From positions 15,626,383-15,690,382 of the forward strand of contig NC_034414.1 of assembly GCF_002078875.1 (NCBI RefSeq): DNA of 64,000 nucleotides, in the 5' to 3' direction. This DNA is from Numida meleagris. Taxonomy: Eukaryota; Chordata; Aves; Galliformes; Numididae. This document shows, piece by piece, positions 13,534 to 25,700 of the stretch (its first letter is position 1; each line of letters starts with the position of its first letter). The notes under the pieces were generated by a model. It had not been told where the DNA came from and searched no databases. It saw nothing but the letters and a program-made list of their open reading frames with translations. The translations under genes were made by a program, and so were the position numbers.

Positions 13534-15626
13534 CTACAGGAAGCCAGCTGTCATCCTGCTGTGGGATGGAGCATTCCATGGGTTGTTTGGTGGATTTCCA
13601 AGCATGGTGGAACAACCAGCTGATTTCCAGCATCCCTCCTTACCCATCCATGTGGGATTTGAGAAAGTCATTAGCAACTTGTAGAGTAAGAAAGCCGGAT
13701 TACAGGTCTTTGATATTCTGGCTGTGAATTACTCCTCCTTGCTTTTCAGTTACATTCAGGACATTGTGTTTGATGATATTTTCAAGTTAAGTTTCACCTC
13801 CCTTTTAATGACTAAGCTGCAGTATCAGAGAAGACCAACAGTTAATAATACAGATTGGGAATATGTATCATAGAGTGATCCTCAACTGTTTGAAATAGAT
13901 GATTATGTTTGCATATTTTCTCTGAAGCACTATAGGGGATGAAAGTATTTCAGACATGTTTGTTAACAAGTGCTGCTGGGAAAGAGAACTCACATTCCTC
14001 CCTCTCATCTTGGTCACAGGGAGGGACCACATAATGAAACGCCCTCTAGCTGAACATTGAATCCTGTGTCATGAAGGACTGAGGAATGCAGACATGGTAA
14101 TAGTCTGGTTTAGGGCAAAAAATAAGCAGCTCCACTTCACAGTACAGAGCCCTCTGTACTTACGATGTGTATGAAATCTTTGATGAACCTATAAAAAGAC
14201 CTTAACAATCAGAAGACCAAAGCTGTTAAATTAGAGGTGATTACCCAAAATACATATTCATTAGAACAGCTTTCTTGTGGTACTCTAACTGCAGAACCAA
14301 ACAAGGCTTGTAATAACCTTACTTACACAGGTAAGTGATTGAATAAAGCAACTCAGGGCTGTTCATTACAGACACAACCCTTAGTGGAACAGCACTGTTA
14401 AAATGCCTTCATTTCTTTACAGTCATTTCCAGGCTGGCAAATTTAATTTCCATGGGTTTTCACAGCTGAAGCTCTGATGAATTTCATTGGGGTTTTAGTG
14501 CACACAGGAATCAGCTTGGGTTAGTCCTTGGGAGAGGATTCCAACAGTGACAGTGGCTCTCTGGATGACAGATCACCTCAGCCTGCCGCTGCTTCAGGAC
14601 TGGGAACCAACTGTAACCTTGCAGAATAGGATTCCTCTTCTTGCAGCTTGATCACTGAGGTAGGGAATGCTGTTTTTGTTTTGTTTTAAAAAAGAAAAGC
14701 TTGAGCCATCCACAAAAAGCTTTTTCAGCTTATCTTTTTGGTGTTGCAATACTCTGATATCTGTACAGGTGGCAGCTTTTAATTTTGTTATCCCCTATCA
14801 TATTTAAGTGCTTTTTGGATGGGGTAGGAAAACGACTGTTTGCTCTGGAAACCTGCAGGGTACCCTCCTTTCAGAGGGGAAAATAACTTGGCCTTCCCAT
14901 TTTGGTCAAATAGGACAAATGTTTAGCATCTTTAGCACTAGAACTAGAAAGATATTTGGATTCCGACAAGAAAAACACAGAGATGAGGAGGATATAGCAG
15001 GAGAAAAAGAATGACAGTATGCCTTCATTTTGACATTTACAAACTACATTCCATTCAGCGGATAAGAAGCAGGATAACAATACCTCTTAGCCTGAAAAAT
15101 ACTCTTTACCACCCTGGGACAAAACTGCTGTGTTGTCAAGCCTTCATTGCAGCACGGTAGCACCTGGTGTTTTCCAAACTTTACGTCAACAGCAGCACAG
15201 GAGAGTGCCTACAAAAGGCTGAACTGAGAACTGGAGCACAAAAAGTCATTTTAAAAGATGAGTTCAGGCCAAATCCTTCAAAAAATGTTTGCTTAAAGCC
15301 TGCTCATCCAAGAGCCAGTTCAAAAGCAGCACTAGAGCATTCTCTTTTCAAGGTTTTTCAAGGAATTTCAAAGCAAATAGTCTCAATTTGCAAGAAAGAG
15401 TATTTTACTCCCCAGATCCCGTAAATTCACTGTAGGAGTCCCAAAACCCCAGCTGGGTTCTTTCCTTCAAGAAGGAAATTTCAAGAAACTTGCACAGAAA
15501 CAACAGATTAGAATTTAGGAAACAAACACAGAAAGAAATAAACCACACGTTATACCAAAATACAGTACACTTCCCCTAGTTCATTTTGTTCTGCAGAGAT
15601 AAAAAGGGAAAATGAACAATAAGACC
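13534..15626. other. Non-coding stretch up to assembly gap
   Basis: No gene or named repeat recognised. It holds an acceptor directly abutting a donor at about 14311-14336, listed separately as a possible recursive splice site. Confidence 0.5.
14311..14336 (+). promoter_or_regulatory. Possible recursive splice site (acceptor joined to donor)
   Basis: The sequence ccttacttacacag is followed at once by gtaagtgatt, so a 3' splice site is fused to a 5' splice site with no exon between. This is the layout of recursive (ratchet) splice sites in long introns. The polypyrimidine tract is short and weak, so it may be chance. Confidence 0.15.
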
Positions 15627-15930
15627 NNNNNNNNNNNNNNNNNNNNNNNNNNNNNNNNNNNNNNNNNNNNNNNNNNNNNNNNNNNNNNNNNNNNNNNNNN
15701 NNNNNNNNNNNNNNNNNNNNNNNNNNNNNNNNNNNNNNNNNNNNNNNNNNNNNNNNNNNNNNNNNNNNNNNNNNNNNNNNNNNNNNNNNNNNNNNNNNNN
15801 NNNNNNNNNNNNNNNNNNNNNNNNNNNNNNNNNNNNNNNNNNNNNNNNNNNNNNNNNNNNNNNNNNNNNNNNNNNNNNNNNNNNNNNNNNNNNNNNNNNN
15901 NNNNNNNNNNNNNNNNNNNNNNNNNNNNNN
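15627..15930. other. Assembly gap, 304 N
   Basis: 304 consecutive N. The length is not a round number, so it may be an estimated gap size rather than a default. Frames drawn through it are artefacts. Confidence 0.99.
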
Positions 15931-18395
15931 CTGCTTGGAGCAATGTTCTTGTCCTATAGCAGCCACTTCCAACCCAAATTATTTTCTGATCCCATAATCT
16001 ATGGAAAAGTTAGGGCTGCATAAGGCAGCAATATGAGCTGAACCAGGCTGTATATTGAGAGTGAAGCAGGAGGTGAAGCACTACAAGCTCCAGTGTTTTG
16101 GAAGAAGAGTGTGAAACAACAACAGGCTGTCTGAGAGATGGAAGATGGACCTACTGTATCTTGGACTGCATTTCAAGTATTAAATTAGGAATTTATCTTT
16201 ACTGAGAGTTAAGTCACTTAACAGACTGCATGAGAAACTTTAGAAGAAATAAACAGTGGGGGGGAAGTATACAGAGGCTTAACAAAAACTCACAGAAATA
16301 TGGTTACAAATTGTAAGTTGCTTGTCACAGAAGGGACTTAGAGTTTAAATATGGCCACATGGGCACAGAACATTTACACAGTCATGTTTAAGAACACAGA
16401 TATATGGTGGAAAACCTTCACACCCAGATTGTAGAATGAGGTACCAGGCCCAAAGGAGTATCAATCACTATAAATGGATGCACTTTAGTTGACCTGAGAT
16501 GTATATAAAGTACAAACTGACAAAGTTAGAAGTATTGTGTGCTGATAGCTCTGCAGAAGTATGACCTATAAATTGCAGAGAAGTAACACCACCATAGATC
16601 AGACAGAGTTGTGGAGTTTTAAAACATACAAATATCACAGGATTTTTCAGCCATTCCTACTCACGAAGTACCTGTAGAACACCAGTGACCATAAGAACTG
16701 AAAGAGAGAGTGCTTCATCACAAACTCATCTCTTCCATTTGGTGAGAATGGCTAACAGATGTGAGTGGCCAGGGCCTAAAATCACAACGACAGCTGTTTA
16801 CAGAGCACTGAGATCTTCTGGGGAAACAGCACAACAGAACAGTACAAATCAGTATCTTGTCTGACCTCGAGCCCTTGTAAAAGCACCACAGAGAGGCAGC
16901 TCTAAAATACTTCAGAAGGCATTTAACATCCCTGATGCTCACCCTTCTGGTAGCAATTATACTTCCTTTTCTCTCATTCCTGACCTGCAGTGAAGAATGT
17001 TAAAAAAAAAAAAAAAAAAAAGCTTGTGTCAGGATCCTATGTACGCTCCTCACTGGGAGATTTAAAAAAGGTCATTATTGTTATGGACATCTGATATATA
17101 AAGACATTGAAGCACAAATAAGGAAAGACTACTCAGATGAGCAGTGAAAAAGGCAGGAATAGAGACAGTGCCCTGTATCTCAGCAGTTTCTTATTCGTTA
17201 GATCAACGTACGTTTTATTGCTCATCACTCTGCCGTTAGTCTGGATCAAGCATGAACACAGAGTGAAGACAGCTCATCAACAGCATACCTTTCCCACTTG
17301 CTGAAGCTGCACTTACATTTCATCCAGTGCATACTGATGATATGTCCCATGTGATTGGGCTGTTTCCTCTACTGCTGGAGTGATAATGAAAATGTCCATG
17401 CTGGATAACCAACAGATTATCTTTTAGCATTTTTCCTCTAACACAATAACTGCTTCCTTCCACAGCATGCTTAACTCTCATTTATCCATAGCCCAGACTT
17501 GAATATCCCTATTGATTTGGCTGAGACTCCCACCAACAGAAGGAGAAAGGGAATTTATGGGGCTGGGTTGCTGAGGACTAGCAGGAATTACTTGCAGGAA
17601 GTGCTTTGATGGCAGCAGGGAATAACAGAAAATAGCCTGTGCAAACACCGTCACTGTAATAAGCAAGAGGCAAATCTACATACTGGTGAGCTCATCTTTT
17701 AATTGCCTTGAAAGCTAATGCTTGCCCTCACAGAAGAGATTGCAATAAAGATCGTTTCACTACAGAATATACATCCCCTGCATCATCACTGATTAAACAA
17801 TGTAAATTAAGGGAAATTATGACTTCTAGAAATAGAAGTCGAGCTCCATATTAGCTGAGAGTCCAGGGAAGTCAACCCCAACAAGTTCAAAGGGAAGGAA
17901 CGTGGTGCTATTTCCAACTTTCACCATTAAGACATAAATTTGCCAGGCAAGGGAAATACGCTGTGCACCTGCTGCCTGTGACAAGAGTTTGCTGGTGTTA
18001 ATACTTCATGCACAGCTGCTTCCATCTAAGAACCCAAGAGGAAGCCCAAGATCTCACAAAAGCACATTCCAAAGTATAATGCCACCGGCGACACGTTAGA
18101 GCTGCAATTGACCTAAGCATCCGTGTAACACAAGAGGTATGATAGCTCTAGTCTCAGCCACACAGCAGACTTTCCTGACAGGGTGGCATGAGGCAGGGTT
18201 TGTCAGCATCTCCCCACACTGGTACTGCCAGGAGGGCCACATTTTTCTGGGAAGGTGCTATAGCAAGGTTATATTCTCCCATCCCTTGGGAGGGACAAAT
18301 CAAGTGTTTTCAATGCATCAAAACCAGTTTCCTTTCTCTTAAGTAGCTTCTTATCTGCTCTTTAGAGCGGCTACTTGGAATCTATTGCTATGGAA
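15931..18395. other. Non-coding stretch with poly-A run
   Basis: No gene recognised. A 20-base A run occupies 17002-17021, but the sequence upstream of it does not resemble a processed transcript or a known SINE, so I do not call a retrocopy. Confidence 0.5.
17002..17021 (+). repeat. Poly-A run, 20 bases
   Basis: Twenty consecutive A followed by gcttgtgtc. No flanking target-site duplication or retrotransposed unit was seen by eye. Confidence 0.9.
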
Positions 18396-18404
18396 GGCAC
18401 CCAT

Positions 18405-18472
18405 CTGATGTGCTTGGGATTTACCAATCAGTAAGTGCAGAAGGAAATAAGTGCATCTGATAAATTGCCTCC
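18405..18472 (+). repeat. Inverted repeat, arm 1
   Basis: Positions 18405-18443 match the reverse complement of 19785-19823 with 2 mismatches in 39 bases. Weaker similarity continues to about 18472, and with an indel upstream toward about 18380. The shared core includes gggatttaccaatcagtaag. Read in one frame, both arms give GIYQSVSAE followed by NKC, so a coding remnant of an unknown repeat is possible. I cannot name the element. Confidence 0.75.
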
Positions 18473-19754
18473 AGCTTGGTCTATCACAATCCCTGGTGGT
18501 GAATTGAGCTGCACCTGGTGTGATACAGCCACTAGCATACCTGCTAAGCCTGTCTCCCAGAAGGTCTGATTATACTGGGACATTTCATGAAGTGAACGTC
18601 TGACTCACTACAACCATCCAGAAACCACTCAATTCATTTCACATCCCCAAAGAAACATCAAATCCAACAACTGATTTGCAGTGGCCTCAAAGCAGCTGAA
18701 GTAACAGACTCTGTATTTCATTATAAGCTGCTTAAGCCCATGCATTCCCATCTGCAGCCACACTGCCTTTCGCTGGAGCTGCACAAATACATTAAGGTCA
18801 TTGTCAAAACAATAGGATGTTGTCATCCTGGATCAGCTGAACAGACACAGCAAGTAAGCAGTAGCTGCATGGGAGAGCTGACAAGGGACTTCAGAAAAAG
18901 CTGGCTTCTTTTTTTGACAAAGGTGAAAATGCCCAGTTTTTCCAAGCTAACTCCAATGGTCTGGGGTGTTTTTAGCAGGCATTGACCAAAGGACAGCATT
19001 TAAACTGCCTTGGTGCCTGCTGCAGTGGGACAGAACAGCTTGCTACAGATGCCAGCACAGCTCTTAGCAGTTGCTCACATACAAAAGCATGCCAAATAGA
19101 GCCAGTGCTTTAAGAAAGGAATCCAGGTGGTTTTCTGTATTTTATTTTCGCACCAAAATAGAAAATTACTGGCCAAAACAGATTATGATAACAAGGACAG
19201 TTTCAACTGCATAGGACTCTGCTCCGTCCTGGGGTTACTGCCTTCTGTGTGACATTTTTGAGTAAAAAATCCCAGATCTTGTGCAGGTGAGAGTTCTGCT
19301 GCAACAGACACATGGAAACCAGTTATTCAGCAACAAATGGTTACAGAAAAACACAGCAGTGTCAACAAAAATCCACTACCAGGCTGCCAAAGCAGCAAGA
19401 AGTACAGAAGCAAGATCTACTTTGATACAACCACACTCAATTAGCAATTTCATCCCCTCTATATGCCTGGTATGTGCATATAAATAAGCATCTGTGAACA
19501 TGATGCCTTCCTGGAGCTCAGTGTCAGCAGGACTTTGGAGCACACAGATCTCCACCCAGGTTCAGGCGTTGGAAAGATGCAGCCAGCAGCTGGGATGCTC
19601 TAAAGCTCTGTCCTTGGGGAGCCTGCTGCTGTCTGTCACACCCCAGGAGCTGCAAGAACCGCTTTGCATTCCTCCTCGTCCAGTGACCTTCTCAGCGCCA
19701 AACTGATATCTTTAATCCAAACACTGGAGAAAATTGTTTCCAGAAACTCATTTA

Positions 19755-19840
19755 AGGCAGCCAATAAGCAAAAGCACTTGTTTTCTTCTGCGCTTACTGA
19801 TTGGTAAATCCCAGGCACATCAGTATCATAGTAGATTTTT
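19755..19840 (-). repeat. Inverted repeat, arm 2
   Basis: The partner of the arm at 18405-18472, lying about 1.3 kb downstream in opposite orientation. Read on the minus strand it lies in an 86-codon open frame (19636-19896) containing DVPGIYQSVSAEENKCF. The other arm has a stop soon after NKCI, so if this was ever coding it is degraded there. Confidence 0.75.
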
Positions 19841-19896
19841 CTCATGGTTCTTGCATGAAACAGTAAATCCAGTGATTTCATGAGTAGATACTGCAT

Positions 19897-20756
19897 TCAG
19901 AGAGTGCAAATGCTTTAAGAGGATATACTCATGTGTAAGCACCACCATTTATAGAGAATAAAGACATATGTTCTTCTCTGTCATGGGAAAACCACATTGC
20001 CATGCAATGCCTGCAAGAATCTATGGGAGTCCATGCATGGTAAAGTTGGTTTAATTGAGGTCCTGGGTAGCTACATTACTCAGTGAAGTCCACAGGCATC
20101 TTGGTTCTCTACTGTAATGAAACGTTAATACAAGTGTGAGTCACTGTAATACACTTCCTTGCACACTGAGCAACATTAGAGGAACCTGTGCTGAAGGCTA
20201 TTTAGATAAGACCCTGTGAACACAAGGTGTTATTCACAACGTGGATCACATCCCATCCCATTATCCCCTCTGAGAGCAGGAGTCATACACAGCCAAAGCC
20301 ATTAGCAACAGCTAGGAAGGTGGGAAGAATGAGAAAACAAATCAAAATAGGAAGGGTATAGCCTGTCTTCCAGCAGAGAAACTGCCCACATTTCAGGAAG
20401 CAACATCCCTTTGAAGCAGTGGTGAATGCATTCCTTTTGGCAAACTCCAGGATTGGACAGGATGGACTGCAGGGAGACCTGAAGCATCCACAAAGCTCCA
20501 CAAGCCCCAGGGAACAGGAGCACAAAGTCTCCTGGTCTGTTTGCAAGACAAGTGGTTGCTCTTGGGAGAAAGAGGACAAAGGCACTGCTGCAGAGAAGCC
20601 TGCTGGGGAGAGACAAGAGGCAGCAGCTTAATTTGGAGAGAAAGAACACAAGAGTTGTGTACAGATCTGAAAGGGACAGAGGAAGGTTCTGCTGGAAGAT
20701 TCCTCTCCTCTGAAAGAGGAACAAAAAGGAAGAAAACAACCCCTGGACCAAGGAAC
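19897..20756. other. Non-coding stretch upstream of LTR
   Basis: Purine-rich patches at about 20560-20740 produce overlapping open frames on both strands (123-149 codons, minus). Their composition is leucine-, serine- and cysteine-rich from reading GA-rich DNA backwards, and no domain is seen. Confidence 0.5.
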
Positions 20757-20762
20757 CACACC
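20757..20762 (+). repeat. Target-site duplication, left copy
   Basis: The hexamer cacacc directly precedes the solo LTR and is repeated directly after it at 21309-21314. A 6-base duplication is usual for class II (ERVK-like) integrations. Confidence 0.55.
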
Positions 20763-21308
20763 ATCTTAGTTTCAGCTGGGACAGAATTGTTTTCTTCAGT
20801 GTCTGGTATGATGCTATGTTTTGCTTCTAAGAGAAAAACAATGTTGAGAACACATGATGTTTATAGTTGCTGCTAAGCAGTGTTGTACAGAGCCAAGGCC
20901 AATCTCAGTAAAAGGCCCAGGGAGCTAGGAGGGAACAGAATCAAGACAGCTGACTTAAACTGGCCAAAAGGATATTCTGTACCATATGGAATCACGTGGA
21001 AGAAGTTTTGGAGGAGCTGGGCGTCCATCTCACACTCTTCTGCTCGCTGGGCAGCTAGCTGGGCATCCATCGGGGGCTGGTGAGCAATTGCTTGTGCATC
21101 ACTTGTTACACGCATTCATATATAAATGTATAGTCATAACTAATATCCTTTTTCTTTTCTCTTAGTAAATAGTTTTATCTCAATCCACAAGCTCTACTTT
21201 GCTGTTGTTTCACCACCCCCCAGTTCTCTCCCCCATCCTCCTGGGAAGGGTGGGGAGCGAGTGAACAACTGTGTGGTGCTCAGCCACCTGCTGGATTAAA
21301 CCACAACA
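20763..21308 (+). mobile_element. Solo LTR of an avian ERVK-like endogenous retrovirus
   Basis: The 546-base block follows the order of a very common avian LTR: tttcagctgggacagaattg near 20770, acagctgacttaaactggcc near 20945, aaaggatattctgtaccata near 20967, gtgagcaattgcttgtgcat near 21081, then tttatctcaatccacaagct and ctctcccccatcctcctggg, ending in ggattaaaccacaaca. It is flanked by identical hexamers (cacacc). No gag, pol or env remnant lies beside it, so it is a solo LTR left by recombination between the two ends of a provirus. The 5' terminal TG is not preserved. The assignment to class II rests on the 6-base duplication and on memory of the family, not on a search. Confidence 0.85.
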
Positions 21309-21314
21309 CACACC
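21309..21314 (+). repeat. Target-site duplication, right copy
   Basis: cacacc, identical to 20757-20762 on the other side of the solo LTR. Confidence 0.55.
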
Positions 21315-22131
21315 TACAAACCTGGTATCAAATCAGCTTAGCACATGGCTCTGTTAATTCTGTCCAAGTATTTTCTGTTTGATGACAGACTGAATTGCTG
21401 CTCGCTGAACCGGGGTTATCTGCTCCATGCATTACCAGCCTGGTAATCAGAAGGGAACCTGGCAAACAGGGTAAGAACAAGGACAAAGTAATCTTCTCTC
21501 CGAGGTCTGCTGCCAAGCGACAGAGCTGCCTGCCTGCCAGCAGCAAGCATTTCATCAGGGTCTCAGTACAAGAGCTTCTCTTCCCTGCAGGTAAGCATGT
21601 GTCATCTTGGGGACTGCCCATCTGCTGACTTCACTACACAACGGACACGGAGCAGGATGCAGGAGGGGAACAGCAGGAGTTAAGAAAGGAGCCTTTTGGC
21701 TCACCCCTGCCATCAGCACCCAGCGATGCACTCCCAGTGCTGGCAGCTCCAGGACACAGGATGCCAGGTGGTTCAATGAGATGCTCTCCCCACCCCACCA
21801 CTCCAAACATCCTCCTGGCTTTGTCAGTACAGCTTGGCGCTGAGGTCCCAAGGAAAACAGAGCTCCCCAGTACTGCTGAGATTTCCCAGTTCATGGAAAG
21901 AGAACACGTCAAGTGAGGACTGAGTGTCAGAGATCTGACCAAGCACAACCAGTTACAGGACTGCTTCCCAGGGCCCCTGAAGAGCTGCCAGTGCCATGCC
22001 TTGGCTGTTAAGCTCCACAGTTGCTTCTAACAGCGTCACAAGATTTTGTCGCTCTCCACCACCTCACAGAAGTGGTTTGCATAAATACAGCTCCGTGGTC
22101 TTTCAGCCATGTGTTCCTTTGGCTTTGCAGC
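21315..22131. other. Spacer between the two LTRs
   Basis: Relatively GC-rich host sequence with overlapping open frames on both strands and no recognised domain. A strong acceptor (gagcttctcttccctgcag) is fused to a donor (gtaagcatgt) at 21572-21600, another possible recursive splice site. Confidence 0.45.
21572..21600 (+). promoter_or_regulatory. Possible recursive splice site (acceptor joined to donor)
   Basis: gagcttctcttccctgcag followed directly by gtaagcatgt. The pyrimidine tract is much better than at the 14.3 kb site. It could also be the donor of an ordinary plus-strand exon. There is no supporting transcript evidence. Confidence 0.2.
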
Positions 22132-22708
22132 TGTCATGGTTTTATGATTTTTGCTTATTGGTATTCCACATCATAACATCATGTAGTGCACTGGGAGTTA
22201 AAGAGTTAATGCTCCAGTTCTGTGGATCGTGGATAGTTCTGAGTACCTGGTTCTCAGAAGAGAAGAACTACCCTTCCCAGAGGACTTCGCTGCTGTTACC
22301 GTTTTCCGGTCAGAGGGAAAGATAAAACTGCTCACACATCATGAGACCTTCCCTTCTTTTCGCTCCTGCTCATCCCAGCAGCATCTCGCTCCCCAGCTGT
22401 CTCACCGTTGGCATTAGAGTAAGGCCTACCTTAATTTTGGACACTCTCTCTCATTTTATTGGATTTATGAGCTTAAATTGTAATTATATTGTATTATAGT
22501 GTGTTATTTTGCATTCTGATATCTTATTTAGTAAATTAGTTTGTTTCTCCTCAGATCATTGCCACTGATTTTGTTTTTAGGCCCACCTCCCTACCCTTTT
22601 TTCCCTTTTCCCTTTCCTAGGGCATGGGTCCGTTGGTCCCCCTGCCCCAATAGTCACAGAACCAGGCTGAATCGTTGACTTTGGTTGAGCTTTGGTCCCA
22701 GTAAAACA
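22132..22708 (+). mobile_element. Solo LTR of an avian ERVL-like endogenous retrovirus
   Basis: It begins tgtcatggttttatgatttt and continues through a block typical of a widespread galliform ERVL LTR: catcatgtagtgcactggga near 22180, gagaagaactacccttccca near 22260, a basal promoter area near 22320, cagcatctcgctccccagct near 22380, an AT-rich polyadenylation area with attggatttatgagcttaaa near 22460 and taaattagtttgtttctcct near 22532, and cacagaaccaggctgaatcg near 22656. The 3' boundary is uncertain (22708 assumes an aaaaca end), and I could not find a matching target-site duplication. No internal viral genes are seen next to it. The family name comes from memory of similar sequences. Confidence 0.8.
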
Positions 22709-25700
22709 TCTGGAAGAGAGTGCACTGGGGGGAAAAAGCCAGAAAGCTACAAGCATATAGAAGAAACTACAGGGAAAAATGTATGAGCTCATTGGTATCT
22801 GCTCTGTGGGCTTCGGGATTTTCCATGCTGATGTTAGAATGACTTACTAGGGCTTAGAGTCCTCACACCTGTCCCACCATATGTCAGGGCCCAAACCACT
22901 CCTCAATACTTCAGAAACTTGCTGTTTCCCAGATAGCTGCCCCCTGAGTACCAGCTACATTTCATTCCAGACTGAGTTCTCTCTTCAAGGACATTGGGCT
23001 AAAGAGCAGGACTTTTCCTCCTACCATTTACAACAGTTTTAGTTTCTTTCTCACTCCTTTCTTCCAGAATCTCTAGCTTCTTCTCCAGCTTGTGGAGAAA
23101 AGGGAATCATGCAGGTGTTACTCCAAATTCAGTAGCCAAGCAGAGCATTCCGTTCTGGTTTTTCTAATATTTATTTAGCCTTCTCCAGCTACCTGTGTTA
23201 CAAAAGCCTTGTCACCACTGGTTTTCCATGCACAAACAAATTGCTACATCCTCCCTTTCATCAACTCTTTAAAAGACTTCATAGCCACCCAAAACACGTA
23301 CTGTAAGTTGAGAACTGTGAAAAAGATTAGTTTTCAGCTCGATAATGATACTGAATTTAAATCATAGTTTTAAGTGGTTGCAGAATGTTCTAACAGCTGC
23401 TTTCTCCCTTACCCTCGTTCCCCACTTCTGCCTTCCCATTTCCCCTTGTCTCAGTTCACTGGGGTCTTTTGGACTCTTCACTGAACATTCAGCTTAGAAA
23501 GAGGAATCAAATCAAGCTTTAATCAAGCATTCAAATCACCGCAGGTAGATCCATTTGACAGCCTCAATAACCAAGCACTCCTGTGACAAAAACCATCGAC
23601 GCATGAAACTCACATATGCTGCGCAGAAGCTGAAGTACCAATGCAACACAATCATCAGGGACTTTCCGCAGCAGACTACTAACCACACAGCGCAGATAAA
23701 CTTAGTGTTAATAACTCTAATGCACTGCCATAGACACTAAATTGAGGAGGAGGGGGGGGGGTAGTACAGAAAATTTCCCAGATGCCCAAGATCAGTGCTT
23801 CTTTTCCATAGGCATAAGCAAATCTCACTCAACTGATTCCTGGAACCACAATCATCCTCTCAAGCTCCATAAGCAGCACTTCTTGGCACTGCTGCCCTGC
23901 ACTCAAACCGCTCTCTTCTGCCATTACTATTATCTGGATCTTTTACTCACCACAGTAAAATTCACATTTTGGAGGTCTAAATTTTTCTGCTAAGGATGAA
24001 GAAGCAAAGATGTTCTCACTTGATAAAGACCTGAAAACAGGTGCCATGTAGAAACAGTCACAAAACAGTACCTTCAGTTTCATACAAAAACCTACATGTT
24101 TATCTGTGCTCATAAAAAACTATCACTACTAGAACAACAAGAAGGATACAAAATTATTCCGCCTATTCCAAACCTCAACTTTGGATCTCTCCACCACTTT
24201 TAGATGAGGTAGTATACATTTGAAATCCGTAGGTGCAAGACCTGAAGAAACAGAAGAGCAACGGGGCTGAAAGAAGGGTCTGTATTGCTGAAGAAGGTGC
24301 CACCAAGACTGCAGCAGTGTCACATCCACCATCCTGTCCTCCTTAGCCAGCTAGGAAAACAGCAACCACCGAGCCTAGGATTTCTGGAAGCTGCACTAAG
24401 TAAGGCTCTGCTGCAACAGACTACCCTCCAGCCACTGCTGAATTCTAAAGGGCATAAAGGATCCACACAAAAAGTAGCTCGTCACATCAGGAAGAGACTT
24501 GATATCTGGCATCCTTTGTCCTCTGTCACACACATGTGACCCTGGCCAGACCACCTCAATGTACACCTACCTCCTTGGTGCTTATGGATATGTTGCTATA
24601 AGCACATGGATGAATGAAATTATGACAAAATGTGTCAGCGGACAAAACCAACCTAAGGATTTTGTGAATAAATGCTACTTTCCCCTTCTATAAGATCTTT
24701 TACTGAATTTTGTTACAATGATTTGCCTACACGCACTCAGTTCTATGATGCTCGCCCCTTAACAGCCATAGCAAATGAGCCCATTTAGTTTCCTGTGCAA
24801 GTCAAAGCTCTTCTGCTTGTCTGCCCCATATTCACAGCACTCACGTTTCTGAAATTTGCTCAGGCCACAGACTCTCTGTAGTTTATCCTAAGTGGGAAAC
24901 TTCTCTCCTTGAGAATCCACTGCTTCTTGACATATCCTGTCAATTCCCTCCTCTTACACTCAGGTAATAAGGACAGAACAATTATTCCAAGGAGGTTATC
25001 AGGATATACTACAGCATAACAACTAACAAACTGTATTAACTGTATTACTCCCATGGCTGAAACTTTAATAAACATGGCTCTTCTTCACACAGGTGAAAAA
25101 GGAAATGCTTCCTGGTAGTTATAAGCATCTTAGGGACATTTTCCATTTTATAAGAAGATTCTAGAGCTGACGCATCTTCTCCTTGTCTTCATTCAAGATC
25201 AAACAGAAGTTACAGTTGGATGGTTGATGAGCTACTTGTATATGCCACATAAAGAGAAACACTGCAGCCCCAAACATTTCAGTCTGAGTCTGTTGAAGTA
25301 GATAGCTGTATAATTCATACAAATTCAAAAAAAAATCTACGTTAAAAGCAAGACCAGACATTAAAATTCCTATCTGCAATAGTCTGTCTGCAAGATACGA
25401 GGCATCTTCACAGCCCAGCATCCACTAACAAACATCAAGCACAGGAACTATACCCAGCTTGTGATGGAATGATACATTCCCTCCTCCCACTTTCCTTTTC
25501 TTGACAAGATTAGTTTCCCTGGGATGAAGGGAAAAGAGAAGCATGTGGCAGTGATGCATACACTCCTGGCGATAAGCAGAGACTGCAAACCCACCATTCT
25601 GCATCCTGCCAAGCATCTGTTGTGTTCATGTGAAGTAGATTACAGGACTTTGCTGTTGGTTGAGTTGTTTATTTAAATTCTACCAGAAAACTGCATTTTA

